DNA of 64,000 nt from Endozoicomonas sp965208385 (GCA_965208385.1 CBDBOO010000109.1:62001-126000); one strand, 5' to 3'. Shown: positions 36,194 to 45,805, counted from the stretch's first letter. Notes: generated by a model from the letters alone, not told the origin. Numbers and translations: made by a program.

Positions 36194-38289
36194 TTGCCCT
36201 CACTATCCTTAATAGTTGCTGCTTCCTTGACTCATTACTACACATTTTCCAGCGGCATTGCCCATGCCTCTGAAGTACCCCAATTGTTGGGTAATCATGT
36301 TACAAAACTCTCCACCCTGAAGGCACTTGTTCACCCTGTGAATAGCAGCGACTCTGTCATATTGGGCTGGGGTCAGAAAAAAAACGCCGTGAAAGCACGA
36401 AAGTATGCAAATAAAAATAAGATTACATTCTGGAATCTCGAAGATGGCTTTATAAGCTACCTTGGTCACCCGGCATTAGGCGATCGTCGTTTTTCATTGA
36501 TCGCAGATAAAACCGGTATCTATTACGATGCGACACAACCTTCAGATATTGAAAATTTACTCAATCACCCGCAATGGTTGAACTCTGAACTGGAAGCACG
36601 CTCTAGAGCCCTTCTGGATACTGTCTGTAAACATCAGATTTCCAAATATAATCATGAACCCGTTCAAGGTTTTCAGCTTCCAGAATCTGAGCTAACCAAT
36701 AAAGTGCTGGTGGTTGATCAGACTTACGGCGATTGCTCCGTTAAATTTGGTATGGCTGATGATTCCAGCTTTAAATCAATGCTGGATGCTGCACTCAATG
36801 AAAATCCGAACTCGGAGGTTTGGGTTAAAGTACCCATCCTGATGTGGTATTAGGCACCAAGAAAGGTTATCTGGGCAGTGATTTACCAGCACACCCTCGC
36901 TTACATATTCTTGCTGATAAAGTGAATGCACAATCGTTATTTCCTCATTTTGATAAAGTTTATGTAGTGACTTCTCAGCTTGGGTTCGAAGCGCTTTGGC
37001 ATAGAAAAGAAGTGATTTGTTTTGGTGTGCCTTTTTACAGTGGCTGGGGTTTAACCGATGACAGAATAAAATGCAGTCGTCGTAAACAAGCACATACCAT
37101 TGAAAGCTTGTTTGCCGCAGCCTGCCTGAAATACACCCGATACATTGATCCGGAAACCGGTGAGCGCTGTGAGCTGGAAGATATTATTGAGCTTATTGCT
37201 TTACAACGGAGCTATCAAAAAAATGAGGTTGATACGCTTTATGCCGTAGGTTTCAGCTTATGGAAAAGGGCATTTCTAAAAGACTTTGTAGGCGACTTGG
37301 CTCGATCTGTCCGGTTTATTGGATCTTGCAAAAAAGTAACTGATGTAGGTAAACCCGGAGATGGCGTATTAATCTGGGGCGCTAAAGAACACGATTACAT
37401 TCCACCTGCTGGAGTAAAACTGTTCAGGGTTGAAGACGGTTTTATCAGAAGTTCGGGGCTTGGTGCTGAATTAAAAAGGCCTGGTTCTCTGGTGATTGAT
37501 CAGAGTGGTATTTATTTTGATAGTACAAGAACGTCAGATCTTGAACAGTCGCTAAATACCGTCACACTTTCTGAAGAACAGAAACGGGCGGGGCATAAAC
37601 TGCAGAAGCTATTGGTTCAGCAGCGGGTCAGTAAATACAACTTGAAAGGTAATGTGCAGCCGTATTTTTCTGAGGCAAATAAAGGTCAGTTGAAAATATT
37701 GGTGACAGGGCAAGTGGACAGCGACGCTTCTATAAAATGGGGCAGTCTTGATGTTAAAAGCAATCTTGAGCTGTTGAAGCAAGTTAGAGAATACGCTCCG
37801 TCCGCTTATATTCTTTATAAACCTCATCCTGATGTTTTACTGGCGGGTCGTTCTGGACATATTCCTGAAGAAGAGGCCCGACAATACGCAGATAAAATCG
37901 TATCTAAGGGGGATATTTTCGAGTGTATTCGTCAATGCGACGAATTACATGTAATGACATCGCTTGCTGGCTTTGAAGCTTTGATTCAAGGTAAAAAAGT
38001 TCATACTTGGGGTACCCCGTTTTATTCTAATTGGGGGCTCACGGTCGATCATCAAAGCTGTGAACGCAGAAGCTTGCAAAGAACGGTGGATGAAGTGGTG
38101 TATCTGGCTTACTGTCGTTATCCCCGTTATATCAATTGGCATACACGACGTTTCACTACGCCTGAGCGCATGATAAATAGCCTTGTTGCTGAGAGGGAGT
38201 CTGTCAATAGTGAAGAGAGTCGATTGAAACGCTGGTTTTCTATCAAAGGAAGAAAGTTGGGTTACCTCTGCGAGGCTCTTTCAAAATAG
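36194..38289 (+). pseudogene. kpsC: capsule Kdo transferase, frameshifted
   Basis: KpsC has two tandem related Kdo-transferase halves. The first frame (36194-36853) carries ILGWGQKKNAVKARKYA and WNLEDGFISYLGHPALGD, and ends NSEVWVKVPILMWY. The second (from about 36835 to 38289) continues HPDVVLGTKKGYL and then the second half (LIWGAKEH, FRVEDGFIRSSGLGAELKRP, YILYKPHPDVLLAGR, TWGTPFYSNWGLT). The change lies in GTACCCATCC at about 36831-36840, where two extra C turn KVHPDVV into KVPILMW. KpsC and KpsS build the poly-Kdo linker on phosphatidylglycerol. The exact start is unsure; 36194 is a TTG. Confidence 0.88.
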
Positions 38290-38403
38290 TGTGATCGTCT
38301 AAAGTAACTATTTACAAATTGAAACATAATCTACGATAATAGTCGTTAGATAGGATGTCGTATCTCTGCTTCATCTGCAGAATTTGAAGTTGGTCAGTGA
38401 ATT

Positions 38404-39699
38404 GTGCAAAAAATAAATATATTGTTTTTACAGGGTCCTCTTGGACCTTTTTTTAGTCAATTGGCTAATGAGTTTTCCTCCTCTGGTTACATTACCCACA
38501 AGATTAATTTTAATGGCGGTGACCGTTATTACGCTGGGGCTGACCATATAACCGATTACAGTGGCCTGCCCGATGATTGGTCTGATTTTCTTGAAGAATA
38601 TCTTGAACTGCACAATATAGCTTCAGTGTTTTTGCTGGGTGATTGCCGTTTTTATCACAGAGAGGCCAGGCCTGTTTGTAATAAGTTGAATGTGAAGTTT
38701 ATGGTGTTCGAAGAAGGCTATCTCAGGCCGAACACGATCACATTAGAGCAGTACGGTGTTAATGCGCTCAGTCAGCTTGATCTTTCAGAAGAAACTATAA
38801 GTAATACTGAAGTGGTTTCGACCACATCGCCGGTTACTATTGGTGGAACCATGTGGTGGCGAACCGTGTTTGCTGCTTTTTATTATTGGGCTGCTTTGTT
38901 TCAACGTAAACGATTTCCTCACTACACACATCACCGTGCTTTTAATCCTTTAAGGGAAGGGTTTTGTTGGCAGAGGGGTTTTTTACGTAAAAAACTGGTT
39001 CGTCTAAAAGACAGTAAACTGCGTAAGCATTTGATGACAAACTGCAGTGGACGTTTTGTTTTGGTGCCGCTTCAGGTCCATGACGATTCCCAGAAGATTT
39101 ACCATTCAGACTACCATTCTGTTGAAGCCTTTATCACTGAAGTCATGGGTTCTTTTAAAGAGCATGCTGAGACTTCTCAGCAGTTATGTTTTAAGCATCA
39201 TCCAATGGATATAGGCTACACCCACTATGGGCGTTTGATAAAGAAAGTTGCTTCCGGGATGGGTATCAGTAACCGAGTTTTTTATTGCCACAATATCCCT
39301 TTGCCTGATTTATACCATCATGCCAGTGCAGTGTTAACGGTAAACAGTACTGTGGGTCTTTCTGCAATTCTCCATAAGTTACCCACCAAAACCATGGGCA
39401 AGGCGATGTACGATATGCCTGGACTGACTCATCAAGGCAGCCTTGCTTCGTTCTGGCAGCAACCTGAAGCCGTTGATTTGGAAAGGTTTAAAAAGTTTCA
39501 ATCCTATATCTTTCAAAAAACTCAGGTTAATGGCAGTTTCTTTAAACTGTTTGATCTGGGGTGTACGAATTCTGTAGCTTTTTTTGAGAAAAATACGGGT
39601 GTTCGTACAGTAGCTTCTCTTACACCGGTTGCTATAGTATCGGCTCAAGCAGACAGTGAAGAAATTACTGATTCTGAGTCCTCTCTAGAAGCGGCTTAG
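38404..39699 (+). CDS. kpsS: capsule polysaccharide modification/Kdo transferase
   Basis: A 431-residue intact protein with a GTG start. The N-terminal MQKINILFLQGPLGPFFSQL, the GDCRFYH and FEEGYLRPNTITLE motifs, FKHHPMD and VLTVNSTVGLSA are those of KpsS. It adds the first Kdo to the lipid anchor of group 2 capsules, followed by KpsC. It comes 114 bp after kpsC and closes the capsule cluster. Confidence 0.92.
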   Translation: MQKINILFLQGPLGPFFSQLANEFSSSGYITHKINFNGGDRYYAGADHITDYSGLPDDWSDFLEEYLELHNIASVFLLGDCRFYHREARPVCNKLNVKFMVFEEGYLRPNTITLEQYGVNALSQLDLSEETISNTEVVSTTSPVTIGGTMWWRTVFAAFYYWAALFQRKRFPHYTHHRAFNPLREGFCWQRGFLRKKLVRLKDSKLRKHLMTNCSGRFVLVPLQVHDDSQKIYHSDYHSVEAFITEVMGSFKEHAETSQQLCFKHHPMDIGYTHYGRLIKKVASGMGISNRVFYCHNIPLPDLYHHASAVLTVNSTVGLSAILHKLPTKTMGKAMYDMPGLTHQGSLASFWQQPEAVDLERFKKFQSYIFQKTQVNGSFFKLFDLGCTNSVAFFEKNTGVRTVASLTPVAIVSAQADSEEITDSESSLEAA

Positions 39700-39903
39700 C
39701 TTCGATCAGGCTATGGGTCCTCTGTAGCCTTTATTTCCTTTTGTAATTAAAAGTTTTTAACATATTTTAATCTGTGTCGATAACGGCAGCTTGTCCTTTA
39801 AAAAATCACGTTTATCTGAATGTGATTTCTTCGTCTTTATACTTTCCGCACTCCATCCGATACGCCTGCTTGTACCTTAAGTTTTATAATGCAGGGGTGA
39901 ATT

Positions 39904-40512
39904 ATGAGGATGTGTCATGTTGTGGCTGGTATTTTTCTTTTGGGGATTTCCTCAATAACGACAGCTTTAGACTTTCAGCCAGATGGAGTGGCTATCAGTT
40001 ACGGCCAGTACCACCCAGTGGTAAAAAACCGTGATGCTGATTTCAATAAATACCGTTTGAGTGTTATCTGGGATATTAAAAAAGGTTTCTATCAGTCGGA
40101 TTCAATTCAGCTGGATAGCTATTTTGAGGTGGCAGGGAGTCGGTGGAAAAGTCAGCTTTCCAAAGCAGATAGTCCTAGCCCTGACGGTAAAGGCAACATA
40201 AACGTATTCAGTTTTTCTCCGATATTGCGCCTAACCAGCAATGGTTCTGTTTGGGGTGGTGTTTCACCTTTTCTTGACATGGGAGCGGGCGCAGCATGGC
40301 TTTCTGAAGTAGATCTGGAGAAGAAAAAGAAATCACCTATCAATATGGGTGGACACTGGCAGTTTGAATTGAGATTAATGCCCGGTATTCGATTTGGAGA
40401 CAGTAATCAGTTTGAACTGAGTTATGGCTGGTATCACTACTCCAACGCTCATATTAACAGTCAGAATGAATCTATTGATTTTCAGGTTCTGACGTTTGGC
40501 TATAAATGGTAA
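39904..40512 (+). CDS. PagL-like lipid A 3-O-deacylase
   Basis: A 202-residue outer-membrane beta-barrel protein with a signal peptide (MRMCHVVAGIFLLGISSITT). The C-terminal HYSNAHINSQNESIDF matches the PagL active site: His178, Ser180 and Glu189 by position. Alternating aromatic residues and the terminal Trp fit an outer-membrane barrel. Such enzymes remove a 3-O-acyl chain from lipid A. It lies directly after the capsule cluster, on the same strand but 204 bp away and probably with its own promoter. Confidence 0.82.
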   Translation: MRMCHVVAGIFLLGISSITTALDFQPDGVAISYGQYHPVVKNRDADFNKYRLSVIWDIKKGFYQSDSIQLDSYFEVAGSRWKSQLSKADSPSPDGKGNINVFSFSPILRLTSNGSVWGGVSPFLDMGAGAAWLSEVDLEKKKKSPINMGGHWQFELRLMPGIRFGDSNQFELSYGWYHYSNAHINSQNESIDFQVLTFGYKW

Positions 40513-40669
40513 GTAACGCCAGACGGTAGTGTGCTTCTGTGGGGCCAGGTCAATCAGCGGAACTCGCTTCCCCCACGTCGCCTTTCTGGTTAATTAGAAT
40601 ACAAAAGAAGTTTTATTGGGATACGCACACAAGAAATAAATCTCAGTAAAAAGAAAGATTTTTTCTCGG

Positions 40670-40984
40670 TCAGACAATGTTTAAAGTGACAGATTTACCC
40701 AGTTTGTGCAGCATGACTACAAGCGCATCAATGGTGAATTTACTGGCTTTTCCGGTCATAACATCAGATACACGGGGGCGATTAATATCTAATAATTTGG
40801 CCGCTTCTTCCTGCTTTAGGTGCTGATTTTTGATGATATTGGTTACTTCATCCATTAACTGGATTTTAAGATCGGATTTGATACGATTTTCCGACTCGGC
40901 TTTCAGCTGACAGGCTTTCTCTGGTGCAAAACCTAAGTCAGCAAATACATTACCCGAAGCGGCAGTCGTGTGTTTTATGCTCAT
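40670..40984 (-). CDS. XRE-type antitoxin (HigA-like)
   Basis: A 104-residue protein whose C-terminal half contains a helix-turn-helix: LKQEEAAKLLDINRPRVSDV, then GKASKFTIDALVVMLHKLG. This is the HigA/MqsA-type antitoxin that pairs with Gp49-like toxins. The start overlaps the toxin stop by ATGA, toxin first, as in higBA. Confidence 0.87.
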   Translation of the reverse strand: MSIKHTTAASGNVFADLGFAPEKACQLKAESENRIKSDLKIQLMDEVTNIIKNQHLKQEEAAKLLDINRPRVSDVMTGKASKFTIDALVVMLHKLGKSVTLNIV

Positions 40985-41391
40985 GGTTTTCCCCTCTTTT
41001 TGTCGCGATGTAATAAAACATCTTTATAGCGTTGAATAGCAATGGCTTTGTCCTGTTTGGTGGTCTGTCGGGTTTTCTTCTGAAAACTATGCTGTACGTA
41101 CACAGCTTCTTCAAATTTAGCCACATACATCACCCGGAACGCATCGCCTTCTTCCGACAGAATGATTTCCTTAACACCTGGCCCCACTTGAGAAAAGGGT
41201 TTCCAGTGTTCAGGCTCCAGATCATGCTGAATCCTGTGAAGTTGGAATCCGGCCTGCTGCCTAGCGCCTTCAGGAAATCCAATCAAATTACTGAGAGAGC
41301 CTCCCACCCATTCAATAGGCTTCTCATTATCCAATAGTTTAGCTGCTGTATAAAATTTTGTACATTCCAGTTTAAAAAATACACGATACAC
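40981..41391 (-). CDS. RelE-superfamily toxin (HigB/Gp49-like)
   Basis: About 120-136 residues. The core from about residue 22 (NEKPIEWVGGSLSNLIGFPE) through KEIILSEEGDAFRVMYVAKF and VYVQHSFQKKTRQT is the Gp49-like (DUF891) domain. I kept ATG 41391, but the family usually starts nearer residue 20. Expected to cleave mRNA on the ribosome. Confidence 0.82.
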   Translation of the reverse strand: MYRVFFKLECTKFYTAAKLLDNEKPIEWVGGSLSNLIGFPEGARQQAGFQLHRIQHDLEPEHWKPFSQVGPGVKEIILSEEGDAFRVMYVAKFEEAVYVQHSFQKKTRQTTKQDKAIAIQRYKDVLLHRDKKRGKP

Positions 41392-41485
41392 CAGAGAAAA
41401 CTCTATAAGTCGTTTTTTTCGTGGGCTTACGCGAAAATTGGTGAAGGCTTTTGAAATCCTCTCAAGAGATAATTAATTATCTTAC

Positions 41486-41550
41486 TGTATATCCTTTTTT
41501 GTATATACTTACCTTATATCCAAAAAAGGATATACAAAAAAGGATATACA
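41486..41550. promoter_or_regulatory. vapBC operator, inverted and direct repeats
   Basis: TGTATATCCTTTTTTG (41486-41501) faces two copies of its inverse CAAAAAAGGATATACA (41521-41536 and 41535-41550). The last copy ends at the vapB ATG (41551). Likely sites for VapB/VapBC autorepression. Confidence 0.8.
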
Positions 41551-41781
41551 ATGAAGACGAACAAGCTGTTTACTTCCAATAAATCCCAGGCGGTAAGAAT
41601 TCCAAAATCACTGGCTTTTGATGAATCAGTCAAAGAGGTTGTTATTAGTCGATACGATGGCGGGATATTAATCAGACCTGTCAGTAATCCCTGGAATTCC
41701 TTTTTCGAGCAGGAACCTTGCTTGGATTTCATGGAATCAGGTAGAGAACAGCCAGAACAACAAGAAAGAGAATCGTTGTAA
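41551..41781 (+). CDS. vapB: VapB-type antitoxin
   Basis: A 76-residue protein, MKTNKLFTSNKSQAVRIPKS, with the AbrB/SpoVT-like swapped-hairpin DNA-binding start typical of VapB (SNKSQAVRIPK). The C-terminal tail is acidic. Its last base is the first of vapC. Confidence 0.92.
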   Translation: MKTNKLFTSNKSQAVRIPKSLAFDESVKEVVISRYDGGILIRPVSNPWNSFFEQEPCLDFMESGREQPEQQERESL

Positions 41782-42176
41782 TGGTTGCTTATATGCTGGA
41801 TACCAATATGTGCATCTACGTTATTAAAAACCGTCCTGAATCGGTTCTTGATAAGTTTAACGAGCATCACGGAGGAATGTGTGTTTCTTCAGTGGTAGCC
41901 AGTGAGCTGTATTATGGCGCGGCTAAGTCAGGATTTAAAAAACACTTTGAACAAGTTGAGTCCTTTCTTTCCAGATTAAAAATAATGCCTTTTGAAGATA
42001 TAGATTCTTCGGTGGCTGGACAAATAAGAGGGACGTTGGCAGTAAAGGGAACACCGATCGGGCCTTATGACGTATTGATAGCAGGACACGCTAAAGCAAG
42101 AGGGTTGATACTGGTGACAAACAACAAAAAAGAGTTTGAACGGGTAGAAGGTTTGCGCTTGGAAAACTGGATATAA
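41781..42176 (+). CDS. vapC: VapC PIN-domain toxin
   Basis: A 131-residue PIN ribonuclease. YMLDTNMCIYVIKNRP holds the first Asp; VASELYYGA the Glu; GPYDVLIAGHA and VTNNKKEFERV the remaining acidic site. VapC of this type cleaves initiator tRNA in several bacteria; that is family knowledge, not shown here. Coupled to vapB. Confidence 0.93.
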   Translation: MVAYMLDTNMCIYVIKNRPESVLDKFNEHHGGMCVSSVVASELYYGAAKSGFKKHFEQVESFLSRLKIMPFEDIDSSVAGQIRGTLAVKGTPIGPYDVLIAGHAKARGLILVTNNKKEFERVEGLRLENWI

Positions 42177-42190
42177 AAGAAGAGGGTGAT

Positions 42191-42269
42191 GGGTCAGATG
42201 TGTGTTTTTATTTCTTGTAATACCAGTAGTAGCAATAGCTCGAGGTGACTCCATACACACATCTGACTC
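42191..42269. repeat. long-spaced inverted repeat
   Basis: GGGTCAGATGTGTGT (42191-42205) faces ACACACATCTGACTC (42255-42269), one mismatch, 49 bp apart. It may be the vapBC terminator region or the ends of a very small mobile remnant. Confidence 0.5.
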
Positions 42270-42333
42270 ACTTCCAGGAAGTCGTTATGAGTAATAAAAT
42301 AATAAAATAAAGCTGCAGGACAACCAGTCCAAT

Positions 42334-42435
42334 ATGACTAATTCCAACAAGGGCACGTCGAGCACCAACAAACAGCACGATCAGGCTCAGGGGAATCGAG
42401 GAAAGCAGAAAAACCCGAACCAGAAAAAGAAGTAG
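42334..42435 (+). CDS. very small basic hydrophilic protein
   Basis: A 33-codon frame, MTNSNKGTSSTNKQHDQAQG then NRGKQKNPNQKKK. It lacks hydrophobic residues and is Asn/Gln/Lys-rich, which is unlike random AT-rich text. No strong ribosome site. Unknown function; real status doubtful. The rest of 42177-42787 shows no gene. Confidence 0.35.
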   Translation: MTNSNKGTSSTNKQHDQAQGNRGKQKNPNQKKK

Positions 42436-42787
42436 TTAGTGAGGAAAAGACAGATTGCTATTAGCAGCCCGTCTGTTTGAAAGGATATACTGCTCGCTTA
42501 AAGAATTCTGCATTGAGGTATGGGTATCAAAATGGGTCTTTGCAATCACGTTGCTTCTAAGTGATTGATTAGAAATAATAAAATTGAAACATCCTCTCTA
42601 AACAAACAAGCATCGAAGAAAGGGTGTTTTTGAGTTTTTCTTTAGGCTATTCATCGCACAAAGCTGCATATTTCAATCTTCACAGAGTGATAAGCCAAAA
42701 CGGTCGTTTCCATCGACACTTTTATATTAGGCCTCGGCCCGCAAAAATAGCCACCAGTAGCACTATCGCTAAAGCTGGGGGAGGATA

Positions 42788-43678
42788 TCAAAGGCTCATG
42801 TCAAACCTGTTGCGAGGCTGGTCGCCCTTGAGAAGGGCTGTAGCCATGGACTTGATTTCGGCCTGCACATAATCCCAGTACTCTGGATTGTTGAGCGTTC
42901 TCTGCTTTATGCTTTCAGGAACAAAGCGGCTCATTTCAGTACTGAAATCGACGCGCACTTCATCGTCTTTTAATAGCTTGGTTACTTGGATGTAGAGTGC
43001 TTCCGTGAAGTCTTTTTTAGTTTTTTCTCTTGCCTTCAGTTTTTTGTCGACCAGTCCTGTTGAGACATTTATTCCTTTTTGTTTGATCCAGACAATATCC
43101 CAGATATCACGGGGTTTTATGCGTCTACTTCGATAGGCCAGAGCAATAAACTTGTCTGCTAGAGTCTCCTCAAGAGACTGAACCGGAACAAGGAGTCCCT
43201 CAGTCGGTGCTGCGATATTGTAGTGGTTGACCAAGGGTCTTTTTTGAGCGTCAAATGAAGGAATTGCGCAGACGTCTATGTGCATTTTTTGCCTTGGCAG
43301 GTCTGGACGGTTGGCTTCTTTCTCTATACTGATCTTCCATGATGCTGTGTCGCCCTGCTTGTCTGTATTGGGCTTGTTAACCCACACCTTGGTCTCGTAC
43401 TTGTTCTGGATGAACTTCTGAATTTCGATTTCCAGACCATCAAAGTTGGATGGCTTGAAGTCATGGCCTCCATTGAAGTCCAGATCCTCTGATAACCGAG
43501 AGCTGTTATGGCACAACCTGAGAGACGTCCCACCTATAAAGGTGAGTGACTGCATGGCCCCTTGTTTAATCAGTACATGCATGATGTCGTGGTGAAGAAT
43601 TTCTTTCTCTATCACTGGTGTGATTGAGGCGTATTCTGGATTTGATTCCACAATTTTTTTTATCTGTTCCTTTAGCAT
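42788..43678 (-). CDS. abiEii: AbiEii-type nucleotidyltransferase toxin
   Basis: A 296-residue protein of the AbiEii/AbiGii family. The nucleotidyltransferase motif FIGGTSLRLCHNSSRLSEDL is at about residues 47-66 with the following Asp-Phe (SEDLDF), and ETLADKFIALAYR at about 170 is the conserved helix. It starts right after the antitoxin stop. Such toxins block growth upon phage infection, probably by tRNA modification in some members. The frame is intact. Confidence 0.9.
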   Translation of the reverse strand: MLKEQIKKIVESNPEYASITPVIEKEILHHDIMHVLIKQGAMQSLTFIGGTSLRLCHNSSRLSEDLDFNGGHDFKPSNFDGLEIEIQKFIQNKYETKVWVNKPNTDKQGDTASWKISIEKEANRPDLPRQKMHIDVCAIPSFDAQKRPLVNHYNIAAPTEGLLVPVQSLEETLADKFIALAYRSRRIKPRDIWDIVWIKQKGINVSTGLVDKKLKAREKTKKDFTEALYIQVTKLLKDDEVRVDFSTEMSRFVPESIKQRTLNNPEYWDYVQAEIKSMATALLKGDQPRNRFDMSL

Positions 43679-44203
43679 TCAATCCTCCAACATATGGGTA
43701 TTTCTTTTGCAATTTTTTAGGTCCGTTATGGCTTGCGCAGCTTGTGCTCTGTGCATGCCAACGGTTTCATCAAAGTACAGGTTTGGCGCAATATTCCTGA
43801 TGGGTTTCTTTGAGTGAGTAAACTCAATAACGCCGTATGGCGTCAAGAAGGTGCCGCTCCGGCCTTTCGTCACAATGGTCAGCCTTCCCATGGGTATTTG
43901 GGAGATGTGCCCGGTGTGGCTCAGTTGACTCTCAAGGCTTATGTAGCTGATGACATTGCAGCGAAGTTTTCTCGCGATCTTATAGATGGCAGTGGTTGGG
44001 TCTGGCGGCGTCAACGTGCTCTCAAACACGCCCATGGCAACTCTGCGTATCAAGCCTTTTTTTGTGCAAACTGTGAGGAACTTTGTGAACGCGGGAGTGA
44101 GGCTCTCACCAACCATGTAGGCTAGCTCTGTCGCTGTGTTGATACCTCCTCCCGCCTTGACTGACTCTGATAGCGCAACGAGTAGTCTATCTTTCTTGGT
44201 CAT
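43679..44203 (-). CDS. abiEi: AbiEi-type antitoxin
   Basis: A 174-residue protein with an N-terminal winged helix (residues 1-65, ALSESVKAGGGINTATELAY) and a C-terminal antitoxin region (VISYISLESQLSHTG, GRLTIVTKGRSGTFLTPYG, IEFTHSKK). AbiEi represses its own operon and neutralises AbiEii without tight binding (type IV). Inverted repeats lie just upstream. Confidence 0.9.
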   Translation of the reverse strand: MTKKDRLLVALSESVKAGGGINTATELAYMVGESLTPAFTKFLTVCTKKGLIRRVAMGVFESTLTPPDPTTAIYKIARKLRCNVISYISLESQLSHTGHISQIPMGRLTIVTKGRSGTFLTPYGVIEFTHSKKPIRNIAPNLYFDETVGMHRAQAAQAITDLKNCKRNTHMLED

Positions 44204-44207
44204 AATG

Positions 44208-44246
44208 ATCTACAAATTATTACCTATAATGTAATATATTGTAGAT
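44208..44246. promoter_or_regulatory. abiE operator inverted repeat
   Basis: ATCTACAA (44208-44215) and TTGTAGAT (44239-44246) are exact inverse copies on either side of AT-rich sequence directly before abiEi. AbiEi proteins bind such inverted repeats in their promoters. Confidence 0.65.
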
Positions 44247-44249
44247 ATG

Positions 44250-44633
44250 TTATTTAATTGTGTCAAAAGCAACCTGTAGTCCACATTCTGTCAGACCAAA
44301 CCCCATCTTAGTGCTGTCAGGGATACAGTAAAATATCAGCAATTCCCCACGTTTCATTAAACCCCTTGGTATCACTAGCGTACGAAGTCGTATATATTTT
44401 GTATGCTCGTGATAAATAGTCGAGTTTTTGGGAAAAATTACATATCTCAACACGTAAGCAGCTGTAGCTGCGCCCTGCGTGTGATGCTTCTTATACGCTG
44501 TTACCGATGTCGTATAAGCATGGGGAATAGCTGGTAAAATATGGTTTTCAGGGAAAAACAAAACCTCTGAAATTATCTCTGTGTTTCAGTCAGTTTCAAG
44601 CGATGTAGCTGCAAGACACTCACTTTTACGGCT
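44250..44633. other. region without a supported gene
   Basis: A 103-codon frame on the minus strand (44561-44250) is open, but it has no ribosome site and shows no family resemblance. Considered unlikely. Confidence 0.4.
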
Positions 44634-44819
44634 ATGCCTCGTTTTGAATACCTGAGTGATGCCGCAAAATCCTGGGCTGAAGCGTATGAAGAGAGCGGGG
44701 ATATTGATGAGTTGATCGAAAAGGCTCCGAAATTTCATTACCACTTTGAGCTAGCTGCACCACCACCGGCTGGACTGAGTGTTTATGTGGGGTATTTGTA
44801 TTCGCCTTATGAATCTTAA
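44634..44819 (+). CDS. small hypothetical protein
   Basis: 61 residues, MPRFEYLSDAAKSWAEAYEE, ending LSVYVGYLYSPYES. Acidic helical N-terminus, no known domain. A terminator-like hairpin follows 20 bp after the stop, which favours a real gene. Confidence 0.45.
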   Translation: MPRFEYLSDAAKSWAEAYEESGDIDELIEKAPKFHYHFELAAPPPAGLSVYVGYLYSPYES

Positions 44820-44838
44820 TTTCTGAAGGCCATAAAAT

Positions 44839-44872
44839 ACTGGTGCCTGACAGTCAGGCGGGTACCAGTTTT
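44839..44872 (+). terminator. terminator-like hairpin
   Basis: CTGGT-GCCTGAC (44840-44851) pairs with GTCAGGC and ACCAG (44853-44859 and 44864-44868), with a bulge, followed by TTTT. It may serve the small plus-strand gene; it also overlaps the end of the minus-strand gene. Confidence 0.55.
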
Positions 44873-45564
44873 GAAGTGCTCGCGGCAACGAGGTAATCCG
44901 CGCCTCTTTTCTTCGATAAAGCTACTTTGATTTTTACCCTGTCTCCGGCTTTGAACCTTTCGCGTTCGTCTCTGGCGCATTGCACCATTAGCCCTGCAGG
45001 GAAATATTCGTTAGCCAGTGATCTCACGTGTTTTCTACCACAATCAATATAAATTTCACCTAAACACATTTTCCTGTCACCGTCATTTCTAGAGTTAGCA
45101 ATGCGAAGTCTTCTGCGAACATTTATTTCCATTGTTTGTATGGAGGATGCTAGCGGTTTAAAGGGATACTCACGATCCGGTGCTTCATATTTCATGTTCA
45201 GGTTACTGTAATAAACAATAGCTGCTGCCTTCTTGCTTGCAGCAGCGCTCTCTGTTGAGGCAATAGCAACGATGTAATGTTTGAATCTGGTACTGGCACG
45301 AATGACTGCTTTGAAAGTGGCATTGTGGCTTGGGTTTAAGCTGTTTTCTGCTGCAGACTGATGTTCAAACCAGCGTGTGACAGGATCGTAAGACATACCC
45401 ACGTAAACATCATCATCACACTGGTGGGCGTAGATGAGATATTTTGCTCGATCTATGTCGTCGGGGGTAAGGCCGTTGGCGAGTGTGAAGCGGAGTTTGA
45501 GGGCCATAAGGAGGATAACCTCAGGGTGATAATGGTTTAGATAGGAATGCTTACGATAGATCAA
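44854..45564 (-). CDS. GIY-YIG-like domain protein
   Basis: Up to 236 residues; MALKLRFTLANGLTPDD at 45507 is a likely inner start. AKYLIYAHQCDDDVYVGMSY followed by DPVTRWFEH has the layout of a GIY-YIG nuclease (Y-(L)IY ... VYVG.S.D...RW..H). The C-terminal part (about residues 145-236) looks like a basic RNA/DNA-binding or TRAM-like beta domain (FKAGDRVKIKVAL). The classical catalytic Glu is not assigned with certainty, so activity is open. Confidence 0.5.
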   Translation of the reverse strand: MIYRKHSYLNHYHPEVILLMALKLRFTLANGLTPDDIDRAKYLIYAHQCDDDVYVGMSYDPVTRWFEHQSAAENSLNPSHNATFKAVIRASTRFKHYIVAIASTESAAASKKAAAIVYYSNLNMKYEAPDREYPFKPLASSIQTMEINVRRRLRIANSRNDGDRKMCLGEIYIDCGRKHVRSLANEYFPAGLMVQCARDERERFKAGDRVKIKVALSKKRGADYLVAASTSKLVPA

Positions 45565-45574
45565 ACTAATTGTG

Positions 45575-45800
45575 GGTTAATAATGGATATTTCTGGATAG
45601 GAGGCAGACTTTCTTTTCTTGCCAGATAAATGCGTGTTTTACAAAATTTCTTTTGCAAAGAAGTTCGTCGATTTTTTACTGTTTATTTATCCATTTCTAG
45701 CCGTTTTATCTGGGCTTTTAGTTTTTAAATCTCTTGCTGGTCACACCGCGATCTGGTCCAGCGATTGAGGCTTCCAATAGGCATTTCTAAAGTGCGGAGA
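45575..45800 (-). pseudogene. possible IS3-type OrfA tail
   Basis: The minus strand reads VTDVLRTLEMPIGSLNRWTR, a stop, then KLKAQIKRLEMDK. Helix-turn-helix text followed by a leucine-zipper-like EIK.LK.EIKRLE string is how IS3-family OrfA proteins end. Weak and broken. Confidence 0.3.
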
Positions 45801-45805
45801 ACATC

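Noticed and set aside
44250..44561. 103-codon minus-strand gene
   Set aside because: No ribosome site and no family resemblance; lies in the AbiE promoter side.
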